Shown here: positions 55,581 through 64,000 of the stretch, piece by piece
How the letters are laid out: every line of letters starts with the position of its first letter
Numbering within the stretch: the first letter of the stretch is position 1
Source of the DNA: Capnocytophaga sp. ARDL2
GTDB taxonomy: Bacteria; Bacteroidota; Bacteroidia; Flavobacteriales; Flavobacteriaceae
Assembly (NCBI RefSeq): GCF_041530365.1
Contig: NZ_CP168034.1
Span: 868,001 to 932,000, forward strand
Length of the DNA: 64,000 bases
Reading direction: 5' to 3'
The notes under the pieces: generated by a model
What the model saw: only the letters and a program-made list of their open reading frames with translations
The model's database searches: none
What the model was told of the DNA's origin: nothing
Position numbers and translations under genes: made by a program

Positions 55581-56677
55581 ATGAAAAAAATCTTTGTAAT
55601 GCTTACAGCAATTGTAGCATTTGCGTCTTGTGAAAAATCAGGATATGCCGTTACTGGTGATGTAGAAAACTTTGCGGAAGGAGCGAAAGTATATTTAGCT
55701 GCTACAAGTGACGAAGGGTTTACAAAAATCGATTCGACTACTATTCAAAACAAATCATTTACTTTTAAAGGTGAGTCTAAAGGAGTTGAATATTCTTTGA
55801 TTCAAATCGAGGAAGAAGCTGGCACTGTTCCTTTCCAAATTCAAATGGTTTTGGAAAATGGTAAGATTAAAGTTACTGCTGATAAAAATGATATAGAAAA
55901 AACGGTGGTTTCTGGTACTAAAAACAATGACGATTTGCAACGTTTTAATGAGTCATTGGCAACTACAAGAAAGGAGATTGAAAAACAACAAGAGGAGTTG
56001 GGAGCTAACGACGAAAACGAACAAGATTTTGGTAAAATCATCGAATTCCAACAAACAGCCCAGAAAAAAATGTTTGATGCTATCAATTCATTTATAGATC
56101 AAAATAAAGATTCGTATGTATCTTTGTTCTTGTTGGCAAACCTTTCTCAAGCCATCTCTACTGAAGAATTGAAAGAAAAATACAATGCTTTGTCAACTGA
56201 GGTTAAAGAGACTCGTATGGGGAAAGAAGTGGCTGATAAATTGAAAAAAATCGAAGCTACTACAGTGGGACAAAAGCTCCTGATTTCAAAATCTTAGGAA
56301 CTGACAGAAAAACTGAAGTTTCTCTTTATGAAAATTTAGGAAAAGTTACCATCATTGATTTTTGGGCTTCTTGGTGTAAACCTTGTAGAGTAGAAAATCC
56401 TAATATGGTAAAATTGTACGAAAAATACAAAGACAAAGGATTGAAAATCATCGGAGTTTCTTTAGATACTGATGAAGAAAGATGGAAAGAAGCTATCGAA
56501 AAAGACGGTTTACCTTGGATACACGTTGCTTCATTGGTAAAAGACGATCCAACAGCAGATATGTACAACGTAGAGTATATTCCTACGATTTACATACTAA
56601 ACGAAAAAGGTATCATCTTGGCTAAAAACGTTTATGGTGAAGAATTGGACGAAAATATAGGGAAATTGTTGAACTAA
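55581..56677 (+). pseudogene. TlpA/ResA-like thioredoxin-domain lipoprotein with DUF4369, frameshifted
   Basis: A roughly 365-residue protein: lipoprotein signal (MKKIFVMLTAIVAFASC, Cys17), DUF4369 domain (about 20-115), helical linker, and a TlpA-like thioredoxin domain. At 56272-56275 an A run appears one base short. The first frame then ends with LLISKS, while the expected APDFKILGTDRKTEVSLYEN, the active site FWASWCKPCRVENP, and the closing VEYIPTIYILNEKGIILAKN continue in the next frame to 56677. These proteins are periplasmic thiol-disulphide reductases. The lesion separates the CxxC domain from the signal peptide; if real, the protein is dead, but a homopolymer read error is plausible. 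Confidence 0.85.
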
Positions 56678-56684
56678 TTGATAT

Positions 56685-56720
56685 AAAAACTCTTTTTACA
56701 CATTGTAGAAAGAGTTTTTT
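56685..56720 (+). terminator. Terminator after the TlpA-like gene
   Basis: A perfect 11-bp stem (56685-56695 with 56709-56719) followed by T residues. Confidence 0.8.
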
Positions 56721-56752
56721 ATTTTATTTTCGTAACAGAATTTAATATTAAA

Positions 56753-57766
56753 GTGATGGGCAAAAAAAATATAGCAGTAGTCATGGGAGGCTACTCAGAT
56801 GAATATAAAGTTTCGTTGAAAAGTGGCGAATTGATTTACACTTCACTCGATAGAGATTTGTACAATGTTTATAATGTGGTGGTTTTGGCAGACGAATGGT
56901 ATTGCCAGTACAACGATGAAAAATTGTCAATCGACAAATCTGATTTTTCTACTACACTTCCTACAGGTGAAAAAGTGATTTTTGATGCCTGTTTCAATAC
57001 CATTCACGGAAAACCTGGAGAAAATGGAGTGCTTCAAGCCTATTGGGACACGATTGGTATGAGATACACAGGTTGTGATTTTTATCAAAGTGCCTTGACT
57101 TTCAATAAAAAAGATACTTTGGCAGTATTGGCAAAGTACAATATACCATCGGCAGATAGTGTGTATTTGAGAAAAGGAGATATTATCAACAAAGAAGAAA
57201 TTGTAGAAAGATTGGGAATTCCGTTGTTTGTAAAGCCCAATCAATCGGGGTCTTCGTTGGGAATTACGATGGTTCAAGACATTTCTCAATTCGACAAAGC
57301 GATCGAAGATGCCTATGCACAAGACGATGAAATTCTTATCGAAGAATATTTAAAAGGAACAGAAGTTTCGGTTGGAGTAATAGATTACAAAGGCGAAATT
57401 ATCGTTTTGGGAATTACAGAGATTGTTTCATTAAACGCATTCTTTGATTACGAAGCCAAATACGGAGGGAAGTCTAAAGAAATCACTCCAGCAAGATTGG
57501 ACGATGCTACAAGAAAAACAGTAGAAGAAATTGCTATTCGTGCCTACAAATCATTAGGAATGAGTGGTTTTTCTCGTTCGGAATACATCATTTGCGACGG
57601 TATCCCCTATATGTTGGAAATGAATACCAATCCAGGGTTTTCACCAGCATCGATTTTGCCACAACAAGCAGCTCATTATGGTATTTCTATTAAAGATTTA
57701 TGTGGAAATGAAGTAGAAAAAGCATTGGCAAAACCATTGAAAAATGTAAGAGAAACCAATGACTAA
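56753..57766 (+). CDS. ddl: D-alanine--D-alanine ligase
   Basis: A 337-residue ATP-grasp enzyme that makes the D-Ala-D-Ala dipeptide for peptidoglycan. NIHGKPGENG-type motif is FNTIHGKPGENGVLQAYWD near 83-101, ATP-grasp region PLFVKPNQSGSSLGITMV near 156-173, and the catalytic C-terminal YMLEMNTNPGFSPASILPQQ near 288-307 with the Mg-binding Glu/Asn. The second Met may be the true start. It is 22 bp upstream of coaD and likely co-transcribed. Confidence 0.95.
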   Translation: MMGKKNIAVVMGGYSDEYKVSLKSGELIYTSLDRDLYNVYNVVVLADEWYCQYNDEKLSIDKSDFSTTLPTGEKVIFDACFNTIHGKPGENGVLQAYWDTIGMRYTGCDFYQSALTFNKKDTLAVLAKYNIPSADSVYLRKGDIINKEEIVERLGIPLFVKPNQSGSSLGITMVQDISQFDKAIEDAYAQDDEILIEEYLKGTEVSVGVIDYKGEIIVLGITEIVSLNAFFDYEAKYGGKSKEITPARLDDATRKTVEEIAIRAYKSLGMSGFSRSEYIICDGIPYMLEMNTNPGFSPASILPQQAAHYGISIKDLCGNEVEKALAKPLKNVRETND

Positions 57767-57788
57767 TCATAATAATTGAGAAAAAAAC

Positions 57789-58244
57789 ATGAAAATAGCC
57801 GTTTTTCCAGGTTCGTTTGATCCGATTACCTTGGGGCATTTAGACATTATTGCTCGAGGTTCTCAATTGTTTGATAAAGTGATTGTTGCCATAGGCCATA
57901 ATCATCAAAAAAAGTATATGTTTTCGTTGGAACAACGTATGGATTTTATCAAAAAAGCCTGTGCCGAATTTTCCAATGTTGAAATAGATTTTTACGAAGG
58001 TTTGACCCTTGAATATTGCAAAAACAAAGGATCCGATTACATTTTGAGAGGTTTGCGAAATCCAGTAGATTTTGAATTTGAAAAAGCCATAGCTCACGCC
58101 AATCGTAAAGTTTCGGGAATAGAAACCGTATTTTTGCTCACTTCTATCGAAACCTCATTTATCAGTTCAACCATCGTGAGAGATATTATGATAAACAAAG
58201 GAGATTTTTCGAGCATGGTGCCAGATTCTGTACAATTGGTATAG
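57789..58244 (+). CDS. coaD: Phosphopantetheine adenylyltransferase
   Basis: A 151-residue nucleotidyltransferase that makes dephospho-CoA from phosphopantetheine and ATP. The motif PGSFDPITLGHLDIIARG at 7-24 carries the HxGH-type site (TLGH), and the C-terminal SFISSTIVRDIMINKG near 122-137 the ISSTxxR signature. It is in a short operon after ddl. The CoA it helps make is the donor for the phosphopantetheinyl transferase earlier in the window. Confidence 0.95.
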   Translation: MKIAVFPGSFDPITLGHLDIIARGSQLFDKVIVAIGHNHQKKYMFSLEQRMDFIKKACAEFSNVEIDFYEGLTLEYCKNKGSDYILRGLRNPVDFEFEKAIAHANRKVSGIETVFLLTSIETSFISSTIVRDIMINKGDFSSMVPDSVQLV

Positions 58245-58281
58245 TTTTTAGTATAAAAATAGTCATAAAAATATTTAGAAA

Positions 58282-58566
58282 ATGAAACATTTTATCCTAA
58301 CTCTGTTGTTGATTTTTGGGATGTCTTTCGCCCAAGCTCAGACTTCACAAGCAAAAAAAGCGACACAGACAGAACAAACAACGAAAGCAAAAGATACTAA
58401 AAAATCTACGGCTAACAAAAAGTCAGAGAAAAAACAAGAAGCAACGAAAACCAATTCATCAGGTCAAAAGTTGAAAAAAGACGGTACACCAGACAAGCGT
58501 TACAAGCAAAACAAAAAGTTGAAAAAAGACGGTACGCCAGACAAACGTTACAAAGAAAATAGATAA
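58282..58566 (+). CDS. Small secreted Lys-rich protein with a duplicated C-terminal motif
   Basis: A 94-residue protein. The signal peptide ends SFAQAQ near 20. The middle is Lys/Thr/Gln rich and disordered. The end is two tandem copies of a 15-residue unit (KLKKDGTPDKRYKQN and KLKKDGTPDKRYKEN), also near identical in DNA (58467-58563). Such short DGTPDxRYKxN motifs occur in secreted Bacteroidota proteins of unknown role. It follows coaD by 37 bp and ends at a terminator. Confidence 0.72.
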   Translation: MKHFILTLLLIFGMSFAQAQTSQAKKATQTEQTTKAKDTKKSTANKKSEKKQEATKTNSSGQKLKKDGTPDKRYKQNKKLKKDGTPDKRYKENR

Positions 58567-58573
58567 TAACAAC

Positions 58574-58604
58574 AAAACTGTCCTTGAAAGAGGGCAGTTT
58601 TTTT
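58574..58604 (+). terminator. Terminator of the ddl-coaD unit
   Basis: An 11-bp stem (58574-58584 with about 58590-58600) and a run of seven T. Confidence 0.8.
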
Positions 58605-58655
58605 ATCTTCACTATTTACTTCTTACTACTCACTCATTACTATTTTTTATTTCCC

Positions 58656-58663
58656 TATCTTTG
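58656..58663 (+). promoter_or_regulatory. uvrA -7 box
   Basis: TATCTTTG fits TAnnTTTG, 23 bp before the uvrA ATG. Confidence 0.5.
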
Positions 58664-58686
58664 CATAATTTATTATTTCATTTGAT

Positions 58687-61512
58687 ATGTCTGAGGAAAA
58701 AATTGAGGTTTTTGGAGCTCGTGCTCACAATTTGAAAAATATAGATGTGGTCATTCCACGCGAAAAATTGGTAGTAATCACAGGACTTTCTGGTTCGGGA
58801 AAATCGTCATTGGCATTTGATACCATTTATGCCGAGGGGCAACGCCGATATATTGAGACTTTTTCCTCTTATGCTCGTCAGTTTTTGGGTGGACTCGAAC
58901 GCCCCGATGTGGACAAAATAGAGGGACTTTCCCCAGTAATTGCCATAGAGCAAAAAACCACCAACAAAAGTCCGCGTTCGACCGTGGGAACTATTACCGA
59001 AATCTACGATTTTTTACGACTATTATTCGCTCGTGCCTCAGATGCATATAGTTACGAAACCAACGAAAAAATGGTCAGCTATTCCGACCAACAAATTTTA
59101 TCGTTGATTACCGAAAGTTATACCAACAAACGCATCAATATCCTCGCACCAGTGATTCGTTCTCGCAAAGGACATTACCGCGAATTGTTTGAACAAATTG
59201 CAAAAATGGGTTTTGTAAAAGTGCGTGTCGATGGCGAAATCCTTAATATTACTAAAGGAATGATGGTCGATCGTTACAAAACACACGATATAGAAATTGT
59301 GATAGACCGTTTGGCTGTCGATACCTCAGAAGCTACCCAAAAACGATTGATGGACAGCATACAAACTGCTATGCTTCACGGAGATGGAATCTTGATGGTA
59401 GTGCCACATTTGGAAGAAGGTGTGCGATTTTTTAGCCGTCATTTGATGTGTCCTACTTCGGGAGTTTCGTATCCACTGCCAGAACCCAATACTTTTTCGT
59501 TCAATTCTCCAAAAGGTGCGTGCGAACATTGTGCAGGATTGGGAACTGTGAATGAAATCAACTTGAAAAAAATCATTCCCGATGATAATTTGTCTATCAA
59601 AAAAGGAGGAATTGTTCCGATTGGAGAACAAAAAGCTACATGGATTTTCAAACAATTGGAAACCATTGGCTTGAAATACAATTTTTCGCTTGCTACATCT
59701 ATAAAAGAAATTCCAAAAGAAGCGATGCAAATCATTTTGCACGGTGGAAAAGACAAATTTTCTATCAAACACGATACCTTGGGAATTACCAAGGATTATG
59801 AAATCAATTTTGAGGGAATATCTCAATTTATCAAAAATCAATACGACGATGCGGCTACCTCGAGTATCAAACGATGGGCTGCCGATTTTATGGACGAAAT
59901 TTCGTGTCCTTGGTGTAAGGGTAGTCGATTGAAAAAGGAGTCTTTGTACTTTAGAATCAATGATAAAAACATAGGCGAACTCGCCGCAATGGACATACAA
60001 GAACTCAGCGAATGGTTTGTCGATTTGCCTAATCATTTGTCTGAAAAACAACAGACTATTGTCAAAGAAATTTTGAAGGAAATCAATGCACGATTGAGTT
60101 TTTTGCTCGATGTGGGGTTGAATTATTTGTCGTTGCATCGCAGTTCAAAATCGCTTTCGGGTGGTGAAGCTCAGCGTATCAGATTGGCTACACAAATCGG
60201 TTCACAGTTGGTAGGAGTGTTGTATATTTTAGACGAGCCAAGTATCGGTTTGCATCAACGCGACAACGAACGACTTATCAATTCGTTGAAACAATTACGA
60301 GATATTGGAAACTCGGTTTTGGTGGTAGAACACGATAAAGAAATGATAGAAGAGGCAGATTATGTACTTGATATTGGGGCAAAAGCAGGTGTCAATGGAG
60401 GGCAAGTCATCAATCAAGGAACGCCTAAAGAAATACTGAAAACACCGACACTTACCACACAATATTTGAAAGGCGAATTGCAAATTACCGTTCCCAACGA
60501 AAGAAGAAAAGGCAACGGAAAAACACTTTCGTTAAAAGGAGCAATGGGAAATAATTTGAAAAATGTTTCCATTGATTTGCCTTTGGGTACATTGATTTGT
60601 GTAACAGGAGTTTCGGGAAGTGGAAAATCTACTTTGATAAATGAAACTTTGTACCCAATTTTGAATCAACATTTTTTCAATGCTGTAAAAAATCCGATGC
60701 CTTATCAATCGATTAAAGGTTTGGAACATATAGACAAAGTGATTGGTATCGATCAATCGCCAATTGGTCGCACACCAAGGTCAAATCCAGCAACTTATAC
60801 CGAAGTTTTTTCAGAAATTCGCAATTTGTTTACTAAAACACCAGAAGCGAGTATTCGTGGATACAAACCTGGAAGATTTAGTTTCAATGTAAAAGGAGGC
60901 CGTTGCGAAACCTGTGAAGGTGGAGGTTTGAAGGCGATTGATATGGGATTTTTACCAGATATTTATGTAGAATGTGAGGAATGTCAGGGGAAAAGATTCA
61001 ACAGAGAAACCTTGGAAATTCGCTACAAAGGAAAATCAATTGCCGATGTATTGGCAATGACGATAGACGAAGCGGTTGAATTTTTTGAACCTATACCAAA
61101 GATTTATAAAAAAATCAAAACAATACAAGAAGTAGGTTTAGGATACATCACTTTGGGACAGCAAAGTACAACATTGTCAGGAGGTGAAGCTCAACGCATA
61201 AAATTGGCAGCCGAATTGTCTAAAAAAGACACAGGAAATACCTTTTATATATTAGACGAACCCACCACAGGATTGCATTTTGAAGACATACGAGTGTTGA
61301 TGGATGTATTGCAAAAATTGGTGGATAAAGGAAACACTGTTTTGATTATCGAACATAATCTCGATGTCATCAAAACAGCAGATTACATTATAGACATAGG
61401 TCCAGAAGGTGGAAAAAGCGGCGGAACATTAGTCGTAAAAGGTACACCAGAGGAAGTAGCAGCATCCAAAAAATCAATAACAGGAAAGTTTTTGAAGAAG
61501 GAGTTGGAGTAG
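58687..61512 (+). CDS. uvrA: Excinuclease ABC subunit A
   Basis: A 941-residue damage-recognition ATPase of nucleotide excision repair; it loads UvrB on damaged DNA. Two ABC modules are visible: Walker [15 protein letters not shown] near 33-46 and [11 protein letters not shown] near 643; signature [14 protein letters not shown] near 489 and again [14 protein letters not shown] near 830; zinc fingers [17 protein letters not shown] near 255-285 and CETCEGGG near 740. Length is normal. It is monocistronic. Identity is firm. Confidence 0.97.
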   Translation: MSEEKIEVFGARAHNLKNIDVVIPREKLVVITGLSGSGKSSLAFDTIYAEGQRRYIETFSSYARQFLGGLERPDVDKIEGLSPVIAIEQKTTNKSPRSTVGTITEIYDFLRLLFARASDAYSYETNEKMVSYSDQQILSLITESYTNKRINILAPVIRSRKGHYRELFEQIAKMGFVKVRVDGEILNITKGMMVDRYKTHDIEIVIDRLAVDTSEATQKRLMDSIQTAMLHGDGILMVVPHLEEGVRFFSRHLMCPTSGVSYPLPEPNTFSFNSPKGACEHCAGLGTVNEINLKKIIPDDNLSIKKGGIVPIGEQKATWIFKQLETIGLKYNFSLATSIKEIPKEAMQIILHGGKDKFSIKHDTLGITKDYEINFEGISQFIKNQYDDAATSSIKRWAADFMDEISCPWCKGSRLKKESLYFRINDKNIGELAAMDIQELSEWFVDLPNHLSEKQQTIVKEILKEINARLSFLLDVGLNYLSLHRSSKSLSGGEAQRIRLATQIGSQLVGVLYILDEPSIGLHQRDNERLINSLKQLRDIGNSVLVVEHDKEMIEEADYVLDIGAKAGVNGGQVINQGTPKEILKTPTLTTQYLKGELQITVPNERRKGNGKTLSLKGAMGNNLKNVSIDLPLGTLICVTGVSGSGKSTLINETLYPILNQHFFNAVKNPMPYQSIKGLEHIDKVIGIDQSPIGRTPRSNPATYTEVFSEIRNLFTKTPEASIRGYKPGRFSFNVKGGRCETCEGGGLKAIDMGFLPDIYVECEECQGKRFNRETLEIRYKGKSIADVLAMTIDEAVEFFEPIPKIYKKIKTIQEVGLGYITLGQQSTTLSGGEAQRIKLAAELSKKDTGNTFYILDEPTTGLHFEDIRVLMDVLQKLVDKGNTVLIIEHNLDVIKTADYIIDIGPEGGKSGGTLVVKGTPEEVAASKKSITGKFLKKELE

Positions 61513-61591
61513 GGAGGATTAAATTTTAATAACTAAATTTAGTTTATTTTAAGAAATTCATAATATATTTGGGATTTGTAATACGAATTGC

Positions 61592-62449
61592 ATGAAGAAA
61601 ATCATTTGTCAATTTTTAGTTGTTGCTTTATGTGTAGGTACACAGCAGGTCTACTCACAAACATATAAAGAAAAAGATACTGGTAAGGAAAAAGCCAAAG
61701 GTTCAATAGTAGTAGATTTGGATTCTCAAGTTTTTTATACAGCAGATGGAAAAGTTTTAACACGCGAAATCGCAGAAGCTCGTGCTAAAGAGAAAAAAGA
61801 AATGGAAGTTGTCGCTGATCATTCAATCAATATGGAAGAATTGTCAGCTTTTGACAAAACTGCTTTATCTGTTTTTATGGATTTAGAACCAGCAAAATAT
61901 ACTAAACCTTCGTTTCAAGCCTATAAAACAGCTTTGAAGGGTTATAGCAAATTGCGTGAACAAGGAAAAATTAAAAGAGAAATTTTGACTATCATCGATT
62001 ATACCTTGTCTTCTACTCAAAGAAGAATGTGGGTGATTGATATGAAAAATAATAAAGTGTTGTTTCAAACAGTTGTGGCTCACGGTAAAAACAGTGGATT
62101 GGAATATGCTACATCGTTTTCAAATACCCATGAATCTTTTAAGAGTAGTCTTGGATTTTTCAAAACTGCTGAAATTTATATAGGAGAAAACGGTTTGTCG
62201 TTGCGTTTGGATGGATTAGAACATGGAATTAACCACAATGCACGTGATCGTGCGATTGTTATGCATGGTTCAATCTATTGTAATGAAAAATCAGGTAAAA
62301 AACAAGGTTATTTGGGGAGAAGTTTAGGGTGTCCTGCTTTACCTATGGAGGTTTCAAAATCTGTTATTCACATGATAAAAAACGAATCTTGTCTTTTTAT
62401 TTATTCAGAAAAGCAAAAAGATTATTTCAAAAAAAGCAAATTGGTTTAA
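61592..62449 (+). CDS. Murein L,D-transpeptidase catalytic-domain (YkuD-like) protein
   Basis: A 285-residue exported protein. The signal peptide ends QQVYSQ near 23. A Lys/Glu-rich region follows to about 70, then a YkuD-like domain: RRMWVIDMKNNKVLFQTVVA near 147-166, HGKNSGLEYATSFSN, HGINHNARDRAIVMHGS near 211-227, and the catalytic-Cys motif GRSLGCPALPMEV near 244-256. This family cross-links peptidoglycan or anchors proteins through 3-3 bonds. The SLGCPALP form marks the murein L,D-transpeptidase-related group. It ends at a terminator. Confidence 0.87.
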   Translation: MKKIICQFLVVALCVGTQQVYSQTYKEKDTGKEKAKGSIVVDLDSQVFYTADGKVLTREIAEARAKEKKEMEVVADHSINMEELSAFDKTALSVFMDLEPAKYTKPSFQAYKTALKGYSKLREQGKIKREILTIIDYTLSSTQRRMWVIDMKNNKVLFQTVVAHGKNSGLEYATSFSNTHESFKSSLGFFKTAEIYIGENGLSLRLDGLEHGINHNARDRAIVMHGSIYCNEKSGKKQGYLGRSLGCPALPMEVSKSVIHMIKNESCLFIYSEKQKDYFKKSKLV

Positions 62450-62473
62450 AGTATAATCAAATGTTTTAGGTAC

Positions 62474-62501
62474 AAAAAAAGAGGCTTTAGCCTCTTTTTT
62501 T
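62474..62501. terminator. Bidirectional terminator
   Basis: A stem of 12-13 bp (62474-62485 with 62490-62501) with loop TTTA and long A/T arms between convergent genes. Confidence 0.9.
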
Positions 62502-64000
62502 TATTCTGTAATTACTTTGTGATTATAAGCACCTAAATCAGCAGGACTTGTTCTTGTATTTCCTTCTATATCAAACGGTACGAGATATTGCGGAGCGGCG
62601 TAACCGATGAGAGAACTTGCCTTCTGAGTGATTGCCATTTTGTTTTTATGTGTATTTTCAAAATGTGGAGCAAATTCGTTTTGTGTTCGTGCGATTAAGC
62701 ATTGTGAAAATCGTTGATTGTTGTCAAAATTATAAGGATATTGATTGAAAACCCTGTTGAATGTATCCGTAAATTTGATTATGCAATGGTCAAAAATAAA
62801 ATTGAAATTTTGTTGATTGTCCGATGCTCTCAACAACAACGATTCGGAAGTATTGCTGTAAATAATCGAATTGTAAAACCTTGCATTCAACGCAAATTCT
62901 GCACTACCATCGCCATTGTCCATTGCGACACTTGTATGTCCTGAACGTCCCCAAAAATTGGCAAAAGTACAATGTGTAAAGGTGTAATCTCCACCGTACG
63001 ACAATGCCAATGCCGCTTGTCCCAAATTGTTGGTTACGATGTTTTTTCCATTAATTTTTGCTGCCTGACCTACCAATCCATAGGACGAACAATTGTAAAT
63101 TTGTAAGTTTTCCAATTGTACTACATCGGTTTGAGTATTAGCAAACAAACCAATGTTGGCATTTTTGATTATTGCATTTTTGATAGTTCCTTTGCTGTTG
63201 GGAGCCAATAAAATAGTATTCCATTGACCAGGGATTTCTTTGTACGCAGGTTCCAATCTATCGCCTTGAAAAACCACAGGATTGGCAACTGTTCCATTGA
63301 CTTCGATTTCTGATGTTGGAAATGCCAACAAGCCCGAATTGTTGTGAAAATGGATTTGAGTTCCTGCGTCTATCGTCAGTTGTTTTGCTGGGGGAATGGC
63401 AGCATATCCATAGACAACATACGGTTTTTCGTCAGTCCAGTGGAGTTCGTTTCCGTTGATAGCATCGTTTTCGTCGAGGAAAAAACCGTAGATTTCCTCA
63501 TCGTTTACCGTGATGGTTTCGTATTGATTGATATTGTATTTTTGAGGGTACAAAAACACAGCATCTTTGATGAGCGAAACCAAATGTACTTCTTGTTGAT
63601 TGCTTCCCGATTGAAATATCAATTCGTCGGTGTATAAAAATTCGTTGCCAGAAGTATGTTGATTGATATCTACCGTGGTTTCGATAAAGATAAACGCACT
63701 GTCTTTTGCCAGCAATTCAAAATTGTTGAACGATTTACCACTCAGTCCATCCAAACTGATTCTGTATTTTGAGGCAGCCCCTTTTTTGAGATAAACCGAT
63801 GGAATAATGATATCTTTGTTGCTGTTGTTATAAACTTTTAGCGTGTAAGTGCTCGAACTCGTATTTGAAAAAATAGTGTCCATATACACCGTATCACGCG
63901 AAAAACGCAATTCTGTACCTTTTGAAATTTCCATGTCAAAATCTTCTCGACAGGAGAAAAAACAAATGGTCAATAATGAACAAAAAATAAAAAATAATTG
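62501..64000 (-). CDS. Large lipoprotein with parallel beta-helix-like region (5' end outside window)
   Basis: At least 499 residues; the frame stays open to base 64000. The visible N-terminal end is a lipoprotein signal (QLFFIFCSLLTICFFS, then Cys), so only a few residues, including the start codon, are missing. The C-terminal two thirds show the repeated short strands of a right-handed beta-helix: NPVVFQGDRLE, GTIKNAIIKNANIGLFANTQ, VQLENLQIYNCSSYGLVG, FTHCTFANFWG. The end reads TRTSPADLGAYNHK, a common finish in such Bacteroidota outer-membrane proteins. The function is unknown. Confidence 0.8.
   Translation of the reverse strand, partial: QLFFIFCSLLTICFFSCREDFDMEISKGTELRFSRDTVYMDTIFSNTSSSTYTLKVYNNSNKDIIIPSVYLKKGAASKYRISLDGLSGKSFNNFELLAKDSAFIFIETTVDINQHTSGNEFLYTDELIFQSGSNQQEVHLVSLIKDAVFLYPQKYNINQYETITVNDEEIYGFFLDENDAINGNELHWTDEKPYVVYGYAAIPPAKQLTIDAGTQIHFHNNSGLLAFPTSEIEVNGTVANPVVFQGDRLEPAYKEIPGQWNTILLAPNSKGTIKNAIIKNANIGLFANTQTDVVQLENLQIYNCSSYGLVGQAAKINGKNIVTNNLGQAALALSYGGDYTFTHCTFANFWGRSGHTSVAMDNGDGSAEFALNARFYNSIIYSNTSESLLLRASDNQQNFNFIFDHCIIKFTDTFNRVFNQYPYNFDNNQRFSQCLIARTQNEFAPHFENTHKNKMAITQKASSLIGYAAPQYLVPFDIEGNTRTSPADLGAYNHKVITE

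Overview
The window is AT-rich chromosomal DNA from a member of the Bacteroidota, most likely class Flavobacteriia. The evidence is the Bacteroidota-type promoter (TTTG, 19 bases, TAnnTTTG), carboxy-terminal type IX secretion (T9SS) sorting domains, BshA of bacillithiol synthesis, DUF5686, DUF983 and putative-porin families, and menaquinone (MenB) metabolism. I cannot place it to genus. No tRNA, rRNA or CRISPR array was recognised. Both ends cut through genes.

Layout. 1-9.6 kb: end of a DUF2891 protein, pdhB, a DUF5686 outer-membrane protein, a candidate 6S-like RNA, ppa, a phosphopantetheinyl transferase, ahcY, an RluA-type pseudouridine synthase and a DUF983 protein. 9.6-17.4 kb: an IS982-type remnant, a lipoprotein, bshA, katG (frameshifted), an HD-domain gene (nonsense), pirin, a Crp/Fnr gene (two lesions) and small hypotheticals. 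17.5-21.6 kb: birA, rsfS-ftsH and a coiled-coil protein gene.

21.5-28.5 kb is the most distinctive region. Three type II restriction-modification pairs, each with a cytosine-5 methyltransferase of a different predicted specificity (CCWGG/CCNGG-like, GCGC-like, GGNCC-like), sit in a row between menB and the coiled-coil gene. The first gene of every pair starts 17-28 bp after a menB stop codon: the real one, or one of two degenerate copies of the menB 3' end. A 226-bp copy of the promoter and first codons of the coiled-coil gene lies between pairs 1 and 2, fused to a menB tail. This looks like repeated insertion or tandem duplication at one locus. The HinP1I-like endonuclease has an in-frame stop.

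28.5-39.8 kb: a putative porin, trxB, two decayed genes (DUF4374 fragment; leucine-rich T9SS protein), a lipoprotein, then a MoxR-DUF4350-DUF4129-membrane protein-SpoIIM cluster with a divergent RDD gene and no DUF58 gene. 39.8-52.5 kb: YqeY, an aromatic amino acid hydroxylase, a broken lipoprotein, a tubby-like protein, a glycosyltransferase, hemF, a pair of M16 peptidase genes (one catalytic, one lacking the zinc motif), a UbiA-like protein, a TrmH-type methyltransferase and a T9SS cargo protein with GLUG-like repeats.

52.6-55.4 kb holds two identical, inverted IS982-family copies with different target duplications; one splits a small lipoprotein gene that is restored exactly on virtual excision. 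55.5-64 kb: a TlpA-like thioredoxin protein (frameshifted), ddl, coaD, a small basic repeat protein, uvrA, an L,D-transpeptidase-like protein and the start-less end of a large lipoprotein.

About ten genes carry single-base indels or in-frame stops. Some may be true decay, but the single-base +1/-1 errors in otherwise well-conserved genes (katG, an M16 peptidase, the TlpA-like gene) could also be sequencing errors; reads would decide.
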